Assembly: GCF_024398035.1 (NCBI RefSeq)
Contig: NZ_CP073748.1
Span: 2,145,520-2,209,519 of the forward strand
Length of the DNA stretch: 64,000 bases
Reading direction: 5' to 3'
Origin: Kordiimonas sp. SCSIO 12603
GTDB lineage: Bacteria > Pseudomonadota > Alphaproteobacteria > Sphingomonadales > Kordiimonadaceae
Positions 55,819 to 64,000 of the stretch are shown piece after piece; position 1 is the stretch's first letter, and the number at the start of each line of letters is the position of its first letter. Made by a program: the position numbers and the translations under genes. The notes below the pieces were generated by a model that made no database searches, had not been told where the DNA came from, and worked only from the letters and a program-made list of their open reading frames with translations.

Positions 55819-56880
55819 GTGCAAAGCGGACGTATAATTTTGGGGGCTGTACTTGCCGGGTTAGTTGGTTTTGGAGGTTGGCTTTATATAGCTGAACCTG
55901 AGGCACAAGGTGGTCGCCGCGGAGGCCGGGTGGTTTCTGTTGTTGCTGACCCAGTGGCAACACGTAGTTTTTCCGATATTGTTGAGGCTATCGGAACTGC
56001 AAATGCGCGTGAAAGCGTAATGCTGACATCACGGGTTTCTGACACTGTTAAAACGGTACATTTTGAAGATGGCCAAGTGGTGCAAAAGGGTGATCTACTT
56101 GTAACCCTTGAGGATCGAGAAGAAAAAGCTAACGTAAGAGAAGCTAAAGCGAACCTTGAAGAAGCTGAAAGCCAATATGCACGTATTGAGGATTTGGTTA
56201 CACGAGGTAACGCATCTACCTCGAACAGAGATGCGCAGAAACGCAGGGTGGATGAAGCCCATTTCAGGCTTGATGCTGCAAAAGCTCGCCTTGCTGACCG
56301 CCGTATTGTAGCGCCGTTTGATGGTGTTCTGGGATTGCGGCAAATCAGTGAAGGGTCGCTTTTGTCCGCGAATACAGTGATCACATCTATTGATGCGATC
56401 GATACGGTTTATGTAGATTTCAGTGTACCTGAGCGTTTTATCGCAACGCTTGATGAAGGCCAAATGGTTGATGCCAAGGTTTCCGCGTACCCCGACCGTA
56501 CTTTCAGCGGAACCGTAAAAACGGTTTCCAGCCGTGTTGACCCAGTAACACGTTCTGTTCTTGTACGTGCAGAGGTGGAAAATGCTGATCATGCCCTAAG
56601 GCCCGGTTTGTTGATGCGGGTTCAGGTTGTTAGCCGTACGTGGGATGCCTTCTCGGTTGCTGAGCAAGCTGTAGTGCCGACTGGCGGTAAGAATTATGTC
56701 TTTATCCTGAACGGAGACGAAGCAGAACGGCGGGAGGTAACACTTGGTATTCGCCGTCCGGGTTATGTGGAAGTACTTTCTGGCCTCGATGGCAGTGAAA
56801 AAGTGGTTACCGAAGGGACCATGCGCTTAGGCAGACAAGGTACTAAAGTGAAAGAACTTGTTCGGGAAGGGGCGGAATAA
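55819..56880 (+). CDS. RND efflux periplasmic adaptor (membrane fusion protein)
   Basis: 353 residues from GTG 55819 (AAGG upstream). An upstream in-frame TTG at 55777 would add 14 residues unlike a signal. N-terminal hydrophobic anchor (IILGAVLAGLVGFGGWLYIA) with no lipobox cysteine. Lipoyl-like half motifs (DGQVVQKGDLLVTLEDREEKANV, APFDGVLGLRQISEGS) surround an alpha-helical hairpin (about 85-140), followed by a beta-barrel domain. It couples the pump to an outer membrane channel. Overlaps the pump gene by one base. Confidence 0.92.
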   Translation: MQSGRIILGAVLAGLVGFGGWLYIAEPEAQGGRRGGRVVSVVADPVATRSFSDIVEAIGTANARESVMLTSRVSDTVKTVHFEDGQVVQKGDLLVTLEDREEKANVREAKANLEEAESQYARIEDLVTRGNASTSNRDAQKRRVDEAHFRLDAAKARLADRRIVAPFDGVLGLRQISEGSLLSANTVITSIDAIDTVYVDFSVPERFIATLDEGQMVDAKVSAYPDRTFSGTVKTVSSRVDPVTRSVLVRAEVENADHALRPGLLMRVQVVSRTWDAFSVAEQAVVPTGGKNYVFILNGDEAERREVTLGIRRPGYVEVLSGLDGSEKVVTEGTMRLGRQGTKVKELVREGAE

Positions 56881-59800
56881 TGATCCTTTCTGATGTATCC
56901 GTAAAACGCCCGGTATTTGCCGCGGTAATTAGCATGATGCTGGTTGCTTTTGGGTTGGTATCTTTTCAGGATATTGCCGTTCGCGAACTACCTGATATCG
57001 ATCCCCCGATTGTAGGTATTCGCACCAACTATGGCGGTGCTAACGCGAACGTAGTGGAAACCAGAGTTACCCAGATTATTGAAAATGCTATTGCTGGTGT
57101 GGAAGGTATTAAAACCATTGAATCCACAAGCCGGGATGGTCGCTCTGATGTAACAATTGAATTTGAACTAAGCCGAGATATCGATTCTGCAGCCAATGAT
57201 GTGCGGGACCGTGTAAGCCGAATTCTTAATAACCTACCGGAAGAAGTTGATCCGCCAGAAGTTTCTAAGGCCGATGGCGATACACGGCCCATCCTGTATT
57301 TCAATGTAACAAGTCCAGTAATGGATATCCTTCAGCTAACGGATTATGCGGAGCGCAATATTGTTGACCGCCTTTCTGTTGTTGATGGTGTAGCACAGGT
57401 AAGAGTTCTCGGGCAGAAACGGTATGCAATCCGTGTACACCTTGATCGTCAGGCGATGGCGGCGCGGGGTGTAACCGTCACGGATGTAGAATCTGCACTT
57501 CGTTCTGAGAATATTGAACTTCCTGCCGGACGCGTTGAATCAATTGAACGCGATACAATTGTGCGTTTGAACCGTGAGTATGCAGATCCACGTGATTTCG
57601 AAACCATGGTTATTCGTGAAAATGCCCAGGGCGAATTTGTTCGCATGGGCGATATCGCTACAGTAGAACTTGGAGCGGAGCGTGATGAACGTCTGTTCCG
57701 CGGTAACGGCGAGAGCATGATCGGCCTTGGAGTTGTAAAGCAATCTAAGGGTAATACTGTTGCTGTGGCTGAGGCTGCTAAGGCCGAAGTTGAGAAGATC
57801 AAGCAAACACTGCCTGAAAGCATGAATTTGTTTGTAGCGTACGACAGCTCAGTTTTCATCGATAAAGCTATTGAAGAGGTGTATTTCACGCTTGGCGTGG
57901 CAATGGCTCTGGTGGTCCTGGTGCTTTACCTGTTCCTGGGGAATGTGAAGACTGTTCTAGTGCCGGCAATCACAGTGCCAATCTGTATTATCGCTAGCTT
58001 CTGGATTTTGAGCCTGACGGGCGTAAGTATCAACCTTATTACGCTTCTTGCCTTAGTGATGGCTATCGGCCTTGTGGTGGATGATGCCATTGTGGTTCTT
58101 GAAAACATTTATCGCCGTGTAGAAGAGGGCGAGCCTGGTTTGGTAGCGGCTTACCGCGGTGCTCGTCAGGTTGGATTTGCGGTTATTGCGACAACGCTTG
58201 TGTTAATTGGCGTGTTCGTACCAATTGCTTTCCTACCAGGAAATATTGGTCGTCTGTTCGGTGAACTTGCAATTACTATGTCCGCAGCAGTGGCATTCTC
58301 AAGCCTTGTAGCGTTAACGCTGAGCCCAATGCTGTGTTCAAAGCTTGTACGTCGTAGAAATAAAAAGCCAGCCTTTGCAAAGAAACTCGACCAGATATTT
58401 GAGCGACTACAGAATGCTTATGGTCGTTTCCTTGAAGTGTGTCTGCACAATAAAACACTGGTTATTCTATCGTTCCTTGTGTGTATTGCTTTGATCGGGG
58501 GTGTGTTCCAGCGGGTGCCTAGCGAGCTAGCGCCACCAGAGGACCGCGGTGTGGTGTTCATGCCTGTAAGAGGCCCAGAGGGCGCCAGCTATGAATATAT
58601 GGCGCAACAGGCGGAACATATTGAAGAGCAGGTAATGCCGCTTGTAAATGGTCCTGAGGTCGAACGCTATATCCTTCGGATTGATGGCGGTAACGGCTTT
58701 GGTATCCTCTTTATGAAACCGTGGGACGAACGTGAACGTTCCACTCACGAAATTGCTGCTGAACTTCGCCAGAAATTCAATGCAAATGTTCCGGGCGCGA
58801 TGGTTATACCGATTACTCGTAGCGGCCTAGGTGGAGGCGGAGGTTCTTCTGAGTTTCAGCTGGTTGTTGGCGCTGCGACTTATGACGATCTTGGTCGTTA
58901 CCGTGAGATTCTTCTGGAAGAATTCGGTAAGTATGAAGGCCTTCAGAATGTAGACATCGATTATATCGAAACGCAGCCACAGTTTAAGGTGAGAATTGAC
59001 CGGGAACGTGCTGCTGATCTTGGAGTTTCAGTGCAGTCAATTGGCCGCACGTTGGAAACTATGATGGGTGGCCGCCGTGTAACTACCTATGTGCAGGACG
59101 GTGAAGAATATGATGTGATCCTTCAGGCAAAGGAAAGTGATCGCAGGCAGCCGCTTGATATGGAAAATATCCACGTGGAATCAGGCCGCGGTGGGTCGCT
59201 TATACCGCTTAACAATCTGGTTGTTATTGAAGAGGTCTCTGGTGCTGGTTCGCTTCGCAGATTTAACCGCATTCGTGCACTCACAGTTTCTGCCAACGTA
59301 GCTGATGGCTATACGCTTGCTGAGGTGCTCAAAGAAGGTGAGCAGATTGTTATTGATAACCTGCCTGATGTAGCGGCAATTGATTACAAAGGTGCATCTC
59401 GTGAATATCAGGAAGCAGGAAGTGATATCTATTTCATCTTTGCGCTTGCTCTCGTGGTTGTGTTCTTAGTGCTTGCAGCTCAATTTGAAAGCTTTATTCA
59501 CCCGATGGTTATTATGCTCACTGTACCTCTCGCAATCCTTGGCGGTTTGCTGGGGCTCTGGGTGGCGGACAGCACGCTTAATATCTACAGCCAGATTGGC
59601 CTGATCTTGTTGATTGGACTGGCGGCGAAAAACGGTATTTTGATTGTGGAGTTCGCGAACCAGCTTAGGGATGAAGGGCAGGAGATCAGAGACGCTCTTT
59701 TGAATGCTTCTAAAACTCGTTTGCGCCCGATTATGATGACTGGTTTGTCAACAGCGATGGGAGCCGTACCGCTTATGCTCGCTTCTGGTGCTGGTGCAGG

Positions 59801-59981
59801 TAGCCGGATCACCATTGGTGTTACGGTGTTTAGTGGTGTGATTGTAGCGACATTCTTTACCTTGTTTGTCGTGCCAGTGTTTTACGACATCATGGCGAAA
59901 TACACCAAATCACCGGGCTTTATTGCAGCGCAGCTCAGAAAATTTGAGCGAGATGAGGCAGCAGGTAAGCCTGCAGAATAA
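56880..59981 (+). CDS. RND-family efflux pump, inner membrane permease
   Basis: 1033 residues, AcrB/MexB-like HAE1 architecture: TM1 at residues 10-30, large periplasmic loop, TM2-6 cluster, second periplasmic loop, TM8-12. The proton-relay aspartates are in TM4, GLVVDDAIVVLENI, and FLPGNIGRLFGELA follows. It exports drugs, bile salts or organic acids driven by the proton gradient. Start codon shares a base with the adaptor stop (TAATG). No outer membrane factor gene is adjacent, so a TolC-type protein must come from elsewhere. Confidence 0.95.
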   Translation: MILSDVSVKRPVFAAVISMMLVAFGLVSFQDIAVRELPDIDPPIVGIRTNYGGANANVVETRVTQIIENAIAGVEGIKTIESTSRDGRSDVTIEFELSRDIDSAANDVRDRVSRILNNLPEEVDPPEVSKADGDTRPILYFNVTSPVMDILQLTDYAERNIVDRLSVVDGVAQVRVLGQKRYAIRVHLDRQAMAARGVTVTDVESALRSENIELPAGRVESIERDTIVRLNREYADPRDFETMVIRENAQGEFVRMGDIATVELGAERDERLFRGNGESMIGLGVVKQSKGNTVAVAEAAKAEVEKIKQTLPESMNLFVAYDSSVFIDKAIEEVYFTLGVAMALVVLVLYLFLGNVKTVLVPAITVPICIIASFWILSLTGVSINLITLLALVMAIGLVVDDAIVVLENIYRRVEEGEPGLVAAYRGARQVGFAVIATTLVLIGVFVPIAFLPGNIGRLFGELAITMSAAVAFSSLVALTLSPMLCSKLVRRRNKKPAFAKKLDQIFERLQNAYGRFLEVCLHNKTLVILSFLVCIALIGGVFQRVPSELAPPEDRGVVFMPVRGPEGASYEYMAQQAEHIEEQVMPLVNGPEVERYILRIDGGNGFGILFMKPWDERERSTHEIAAELRQKFNANVPGAMVIPITRSGLGGGGGSSEFQLVVGAATYDDLGRYREILLEEFGKYEGLQNVDIDYIETQPQFKVRIDRERAADLGVSVQSIGRTLETMMGGRRVTTYVQDGEEYDVILQAKESDRRQPLDMENIHVESGRGGSLIPLNNLVVIEEVSGAGSLRRFNRIRALTVSANVADGYTLAEVLKEGEQIVIDNLPDVAAIDYKGASREYQEAGSDIYFIFALALVVVFLVLAAQFESFIHPMVIMLTVPLAILGGLLGLWVADSTLNIYSQIGLILLIGLAAKNGILIVEFANQLRDEGQEIRDALLNASKTRLRPIMMTGLSTAMGAVPLMLASGAGAGSRITIGVTVFSGVIVATFFTLFVVPVFYDIMAKYTKSPGFIAAQLRKFERDEAAGKPAE

Positions 59982-59985
59982 AAGA

Positions 59986-60011
59986 AAGGTCGGAGAAAAC
60001 TCTCCGGCCTT
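59986..60011 (+). terminator. Intrinsic terminator after RND pump
   Basis: 11-pair stem aaggtcggaga / tctccggcctt with an AAAC loop (one G-T), followed by TTTT. Confidence 0.92.
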
Positions 60012-60033
60012 TTTTCATGTGATTGAGTAAGTT

Positions 60034-61254
60034 TTAAACCGTCTTTGCAGCATCTACCTTAAAGCCTGCTTCTTCAAGCGCTGTAACAAGCTGTTCTGCG
60101 TGGGCTCGGTCTTTGGCTTCCACAACCAGTTCCATTTCTGTTAGCTTAAGCGATACCGCACCAAATTCGCGCTGGTGACGTAGTTCCAAAACATTGGCAC
60201 CAACTTCGGCAACGACTTCTGTTACTTTTGCCAGCATGCCTGGCTGATCCATCATTGTAATACGAAGGCGAGACAGGCGGCCATCACGAGCCATGCCGCG
60301 CATAATAGCGGTCGCAAGAAGGCGGCTATCAATATTGCCTCCGGTTAGCACCATGCCGACCTTCTGGCCTTTAAAGCGACCAGGGTATTGTAGAAGAGCA
60401 GCAAGGCTAATTGCACCAGCACCTTCCACGACCACTTTCTCAATTTCCATCATCATCACAATGGCTGCTTCAATGCGGTTTTCTGGCACGATTAAAATTT
60501 CATCAACCAGTTCACTTGCTACTTTACGGGTATTCATACCCGGATTTTTAACAGCAATACCTTCTGCAATTGTAATGTTACTGCCGCCTAAAGAAAGACC
60601 TTCGACGGTTTCCTTCATGGCAGGAAAAGCTTCTGTTTGCACACCAACGATACGAATGTTTGGGTTGATGTGTTTCGCGATTGTTGCGATACCGGAAACG
60701 AGGCCACCACCGCCGATTGGAACAATCAGTGTGTCTAGATCAGGTATATCTTCCAGCATTTCCAAGCCGACGGTGCCCTGACCGGACATAACCTTCGGAT
60801 CATCAAATGGGTGAACGTAGGTAAGGCCCTCTTTATCAGCTAGATCATATGCTGCTTGGGTCGCTTGCTCGAAAGTTTTTCCAGTGAGAACTACGCGCGC
60901 GCCCAGTTCTTCTGTACGTTTCACTTTATTAAAAGGTGTACCTTCGGGCATTACAATTGTTGCCGGAATACCTAGGCGGCTTGCGTGATAGCTTAAACCT
61001 TGCGCGTGATTACCCGCCGAGGCAGCAATAACGCCTTTTGCACCTTCCTCTAGCGAAAGCAAACGGTTTAGTGCGCCGCGCTCTTTATAGGCGGCGGTAA
61101 ATTGAAAAATTTCAAACTTGAGATAACACTCGGTACTGGTGATATCAGACAGAGTACGAGACAATTTTGTGGGCGTACGGCTAACAGCACCTTCAATGGC
61201 TTTTGCTGCTTTGAGTACATCTTGTGGGGTTATTGCTAGTTCCTGTGTACTCAT
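60034..61254 (-). CDS. Threonine ammonia-lyase with ACT domain
   Basis: PLP enzyme, 406 residues: threonine to 2-oxobutanoate. PLP lysine K57 in FTAAYKERGALNRL, phosphate loop PIGGGGLVSG near 180, and a C-terminal ACT regulatory domain (about 328-400). The single ACT domain and length fit the catabolic/biosynthetic short type (TdcB/IlvA2) rather than the long two-ACT IlvA. GGAGACAGG lies just before the ATG. It follows the alpha/beta hydrolase gene by 77 bases with a possible terminator between. Confidence 0.93.
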   Translation of the reverse strand: MSTQELAITPQDVLKAAKAIEGAVSRTPTKLSRTLSDITSTECYLKFEIFQFTAAYKERGALNRLLSLEEGAKGVIAASAGNHAQGLSYHASRLGIPATIVMPEGTPFNKVKRTEELGARVVLTGKTFEQATQAAYDLADKEGLTYVHPFDDPKVMSGQGTVGLEMLEDIPDLDTLIVPIGGGGLVSGIATIAKHINPNIRIVGVQTEAFPAMKETVEGLSLGGSNITIAEGIAVKNPGMNTRKVASELVDEILIVPENRIEAAIVMMMEIEKVVVEGAGAISLAALLQYPGRFKGQKVGMVLTGGNIDSRLLATAIMRGMARDGRLSRLRITMMDQPGMLAKVTEVVAEVGANVLELRHQREFGAVSLKLTEMELVVEAKDRAHAEQLVTALEEAGFKVDAAKTV

Positions 61255-61279
61255 TGGCCTGTCTCCATAAACAAAATAC

Positions 61280-61302
61280 GGTCTGCAGCAATGCCACAGA
61301 CC
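61280..61302 (-). terminator. Possible terminator between hydrolase and threonine ammonia-lyase
   Basis: Arms ggtctg / cagacc around an 11-base centre, followed on the minus strand by GTATTTTGTTT. The T tract is interrupted. Confidence 0.4.
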
Positions 61303-61331
61303 ATGTGTAATTGTCTAGTATTACAAAGTGA

Positions 61332-62189
61332 TTAGCTGATAGATGCAAGAAGCTTATCTATAGCCGCTGTGCACTCAGGTTCGGTTAGGAATGGCACATG
61401 CCCAGTATCAGGCACAGTGACTGGCGTTAGGTTTGGGTGTGTATTTGCCATCTTCATTAGGGTTTCGTGAGAGAGGATATCTGAAACTTCACCGCGCACC
61501 ACCACCATTGGAAAGTCTTTGGTCGCCTCAAAAACAGGCCAGAGATCTGGGGCAGATTGGTCGCTTTGGCCTTCAAAATTATTTCTGATAGCGGGATCAT
61601 ATTGAACCGTCGGAATGCCGTCTACTTCGGTATAAAGCTTTTTGGCGAATGCAAGCCATTCTTCATCAGTGAAATCAGGATAAACGCCTGTATTGGCTAG
61701 CTTGGTAGCCTCAATCACTTCATCCCAAGTTTGGGGTGGTGTGCCTTTACCCACGTAAGACATAATACGTTCAATGCCTTTGGGATCAACTTCGGGGCCA
61801 ATATCATTAATAATTGCCGCTTTGAAAATGCCGGGGTACATAGCGCTCATCATGATGGTCATTAAACCACCAAGAGAGGTACCGAGGGCGATCACCTGGT
61901 CAAGCCCAAGGTGTTCAATAAGAGCTTTCATATCTCCAACATATACATCGGGACGATACCTGCTTGGATCATGGTCCCAATCTGAAAGGCCGCGCCCACG
62001 TTGCTCGACGCATATCACTCGGTATTTCGGGGATAGATGTTCGGCAATGCCTGCAAAGTCTTTTGAGTTACGAGTGAGGCCTGGCATACAGAGTACGGTT
62101 AGAGCGCCTTCTGGTGCATTATTATAATCTCGGTAATGCTGTTTCAGCCCGTCTGGGTTCGTGAAATACTCACTGGTATACTTAGTCAA
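61332..62189 (-). CDS. Alpha/beta hydrolase
   Basis: About 285 residues. HG-type oxyanion region is CMPGLTRNSKDF, nucleophile elbow LGTSLGGLMTI with serine near residue 107, histidine in PDTGHVPFLTE. Cytoplasmic. I prefer a TTG at 62189, which has GGGGGA 7 bases upstream and overlaps the ligase gene by 8 bases; a TTG at 62204 would overlap by 23. It resembles esterases of catabolic pathways. Probably translated in a coupled manner with the upstream acyl-CoA synthetase; it may release or accept its substrate. Confidence 0.84.
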   Translation of the reverse strand: MTKYTSEYFTNPDGLKQHYRDYNNAPEGALTVLCMPGLTRNSKDFAGIAEHLSPKYRVICVEQRGRGLSDWDHDPSRYRPDVYVGDMKALIEHLGLDQVIALGTSLGGLMTIMMSAMYPGIFKAAIINDIGPEVDPKGIERIMSYVGKGTPPQTWDEVIEATKLANTGVYPDFTDEEWLAFAKKLYTEVDGIPTVQYDPAIRNNFEGQSDQSAPDLWPVFEATKDFPMVVVRGEVSDILSHETLMKMANTHPNLTPVTVPDTGHVPFLTEPECTAAIDKLLASIS

Positions 62190-63732
62190 ATTCAAGTCCC
62201 CCAAATGTTATGCGCAGTTCGCGTTTCAAAATTTTACCGTTCGGGTTGCGGGGAAGGGCTTCTGTAAATACTACACCCGCAATCCGTTGCTGTTTACCAA
62301 GCCGCTCATTGGCCCAGTTTTTTAAAGTGTGTTCGTCAGTTTCGGCGCCAGGCTCTTTCACCACAACTGCTAAAGGTGTTTCCCCCCAACGAGAGCTTTT
62401 CGCGCCAATTACCGCGATGTCGTTAACGTCTGGGCTGGTTATGAGCATTGCTTCGATATCCTGTGGGTAAATGTTTTGCCCGCCCGACAGGATCATATCT
62501 TTCTTGCGGTCTACAATGTAAAGATAGCCTTCTTCGTCTAACTGTCCAATATCACCTGTTCTTATCCAGGCATTGCCGTTTTCATCCAGCCATGTTGCCT
62601 CCCTGGTTGCGTCTTCTCTGTTTAGATAACCCGGCATGACAATTCGGCCGTTTGCAACGATTTCGCCAGAGGAGCCAGTGGGCACTTCTTTATCATCGTC
62701 ACCAATGATACGGATATCAGTACCCAAAAGCGGTTTCCCTACCGATGACATGCGACCTTCTGCTTCCTCGGGTTCAAGTGTGGTGATAATGCCTTCTGTA
62801 AGGCCGAAAAGCTCAATGATAACTGGGCCAAAACGTTGATAAAGGTTAGCTTTTAAATCAGCATGTAATGGTGATCCGCAGCTCATTACAGCTTTTAGGG
62901 AAGAGATGTCATATTTCTCTTGTTCTGGGTCTTCCATTAAGCGCTGATACTGGATTGGCACCATAGAAAAGTTGGTTATTTTCTCGTTCTGAATAGTTTC
63001 CAGTGTAAGCCTTGTATCAAATGTTTCATGCACATAGAGAGTACCACCAGCAAGTAAAGTAGCAAGAAAACCCACCCAACTGATATTTGAATATAGACCA
63101 ATGTTGAAGAGCGTACGGGCATTACCGTCATAACGAAGAGCAATACTCATATCATATGCCCAATCTCTGCGACCTCGATGGGTGTGTAATATCCCCTTCG
63201 GCATACCAGTTGTGCCAGAGCTGTATATTACGTTGAGCGGGTCATCGTCCTGAATGTCTGTTGTTGGTTTATGATCTGGCGCTTCTCTTTTAAAGGTTTC
63301 GAAGGTATCGCCTTCTGATCGATCGCCTGCGATGATGTGAAGGGTGCCAGGGTGTTGGTTTACATAGTTTGTGAGCCGTTCGGCTTGGTCTGTTGTTGTG
63401 ATAACGGCCTTAACTTTAGCATCTGTCATCATAGCCGTAACAGCTTCGTCAGTGACGGAGAGATTTACAGGAACGCTGCAAGCGCCGGATTTCATCACGC
63501 CGATAATTGCTTCAACCATCTGTCGGCCATTTTTCATTACAATGCCAACCATGTCACCGCGCCCGATACCCTTTTGGTTAAGCGCATTAGCCAACTGGTT
63601 GGTGGCGGTGTCTAATTCCTTCCAGGAAAGCATATCTTTGCCGGAAATTAACGCGGTTTTATTGCCTTTCCACTTGCCGTGAAGTGAGAGGATTTCCGGG
63701 AGTAAAGGTGCCGATGTGTTGAAAGGGCTCAC
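62182..63732 (-). CDS. AMP-forming acyl-CoA synthetase
   Basis: About 516 residues. P-loop IYSSGTTGMPKGI, ELFGLTEG, WIRTGDIGQLDEEGYLYIVDRKKD hinge, and RNPNGKILKREL with the catalytic lysine. Start GTG 63732 (residue context VSPFNTSAPLL, weak GGATGA upstream); a TTG at 63759 would add nine residues. It resembles medium-chain or aryl acyl-CoA ligases. It overlaps the hydrolase gene, and a TonB-dependent receptor gene lies upstream in the same direction. Confidence 0.9.
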   Translation of the reverse strand: MSPFNTSAPLLPEILSLHGKWKGNKTALISGKDMLSWKELDTATNQLANALNQKGIGRGDMVGIVMKNGRQMVEAIIGVMKSGACSVPVNLSVTDEAVTAMMTDAKVKAVITTTDQAERLTNYVNQHPGTLHIIAGDRSEGDTFETFKREAPDHKPTTDIQDDDPLNVIYSSGTTGMPKGILHTHRGRRDWAYDMSIALRYDGNARTLFNIGLYSNISWVGFLATLLAGGTLYVHETFDTRLTLETIQNEKITNFSMVPIQYQRLMEDPEQEKYDISSLKAVMSCGSPLHADLKANLYQRFGPVIIELFGLTEGIITTLEPEEAEGRMSSVGKPLLGTDIRIIGDDDKEVPTGSSGEIVANGRIVMPGYLNREDATREATWLDENGNAWIRTGDIGQLDEEGYLYIVDRKKDMILSGGQNIYPQDIEAMLITSPDVNDIAVIGAKSSRWGETPLAVVVKEPGAETDEHTLKNWANERLGKQQRIAGVVFTEALPRNPNGKILKRELRITFGGLEFD

Positions 63733-63777
63733 GTGATCATCCAATAATAAAAATAACAAAAAGAATGATAATAGGGA

Positions 63778-63798
63778 GGGGCCGGCGGAACCGACCCC
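63778..63798 (-). terminator. Possible weak terminator after the TonB receptor gene
   Basis: On the minus strand ggggtcgg / ccggcccc (one G-T) around a TTCCG loop, followed by TCCCTATTATCATTCTTTTTG; the T tract is not immediate. It could separate the receptor from the ligase gene. Confidence 0.4.
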
Positions 63799-63807
63799 AT
63801 GGGAGGT

Positions 63808-64000
63808 TTAGAATTTCACGCCAAATGTCGCTGTAACAGTGCGTGGCGGGCCGTAGAACGCAGAAGCAATGCCTTCTAAGCCTAATGTAGACGCTGTGCC
63901 GTCGGCATTCGCGAAGTTGTAACCTGCAACAATATATTCTTTGTCAGTCAGGTTCTTACCGTGCAAGCCAATGCTGTATTTGCCGCCCTCAGATGTCCAG
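63808..64000 (-). CDS. TonB-dependent receptor, C-terminal fragment (5' part outside window)
   Basis: Reading the minus strand from the right edge gives 63 residues ending at TAA 63808-63810. The fragment includes the barrel strand GLHGKNLTDKEYI and ends PRTVTATFGVKF, with alternating residues and a terminal phenylalanine as in outer membrane beta-barrels. It fits TonB-dependent receptors of the large alphaproteobacterial family. The substrate cannot be read from this end. It lies about 75 bases upstream of the acyl-CoA synthetase gene. Confidence 0.8.
   Translation of the reverse strand, partial: WTSEGGKYSIGLHGKNLTDKEYIVAGYNFANADGTASTLGLEGIASAFYGPPRTVTATFGVKF

Noticed and set aside
1-64000. 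CRISPR arrays, tRNA or rRNA genes, IS elements, prophage genes
   Set aside because: No regularly spaced repeats, cloverleaf sequences, transposase-like or phage-like reading frames were found.

Overview
The window looks like chromosomal DNA from a marine-type alphaproteobacterium. Evidence: the partial ispA followed by dxs, tlyA and an RlmD/TrmA-family rRNA methylase, and the dnaJ-like/brkB/fabI/aroC set divergent from pdxH, are gene orders familiar in Alphaproteobacteria; amino-acid and acyl-CoA catabolic genes are rich; G+C content is moderate by eye; GTG and TTG starts are common. I cannot name a genus. No rRNA, tRNA, CRISPR array, IS element or phage gene was seen. Genes are tightly packed in long co-directional runs, so this is housekeeping plus catabolic chromosome rather than a mobile island.

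Layout. 1-4.9 kb: isoprenoid precursor synthesis (ispA, dxs) and two RNA methyltransferases. 4.9-9.7 kb, minus strand: dnaJ-like, brkB-like, fabI, aroC and an alpha/beta hydrolase. 9.9-10.5 kb: pdxH. 10.6-16.3 kb: aldehyde dehydrogenase, iron alcohol dehydrogenase, thioesterase, two SDRs and an ACAD10/11-type phosphotransferase. 16.4-19.6 kb, minus strand: TesB thioesterase, class II aldolase, MATE transporter. 19.9-33.4 kb: a long acyl-CoA catabolic run with two complementary acyl-CoA dehydrogenase subunits, two acyl-CoA synthetases, an ACAD10/11-type dehydrogenase, several SDRs, a MaoC hydratase, a thiolase, a quinone-oxidoreductase-like enzyme and a patatin. 33.4-35.2 kb: hybrid sensor kinase. 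35.2-38.1 kb: divergent exported peptidase-like proteins. 38.2-42.5 kb: cysteine synthase, a DsbB-like membrane protein, Lrp regulator, alanine dehydrogenase and asparaginase. 42.5-47.4 kb: MarR regulator and phenylalanine/tyrosine degradation (hppD, VOC protein, fumarylacetoacetate hydrolase, maiA, phhA). 47.5-55.7 kb: leucine degradation (leucine dehydrogenase, ivd, both methylcrotonyl-CoA carboxylase subunits, methylglutaconyl-CoA hydratase, LysR regulator). 55.8-60 kb: an RND efflux adaptor and pump. 60-64 kb, minus strand: threonine ammonia-lyase, alpha/beta hydrolase, acyl-CoA synthetase and the 3' end of a TonB-dependent receptor.

The genes point to a heterotroph that burns amino acids and lipid-like acids to acetyl-CoA. 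The most interesting part is 10.6-33.4 kb. It holds the separate bacterial counterparts of the kinase and dehydrogenase domains of animal ACAD10/ACAD11 (which handle 4-hydroxyacyl-CoAs), a pair of acyl-CoA dehydrogenase subunits whose catalytic and FAD-binding motifs are split between them, and a split MFE-2-type (R)-specific beta-oxidation set (MaoC, SDR, thiolase). Together they suggest a pathway for a hydroxylated, branched or isoprenoid/steroid-like acid. The substrate is not evident from sequence. The aromatic and leucine modules each lack one expected enzyme in the window (homogentisate 1,2-dioxygenase; HMG-CoA lyase).
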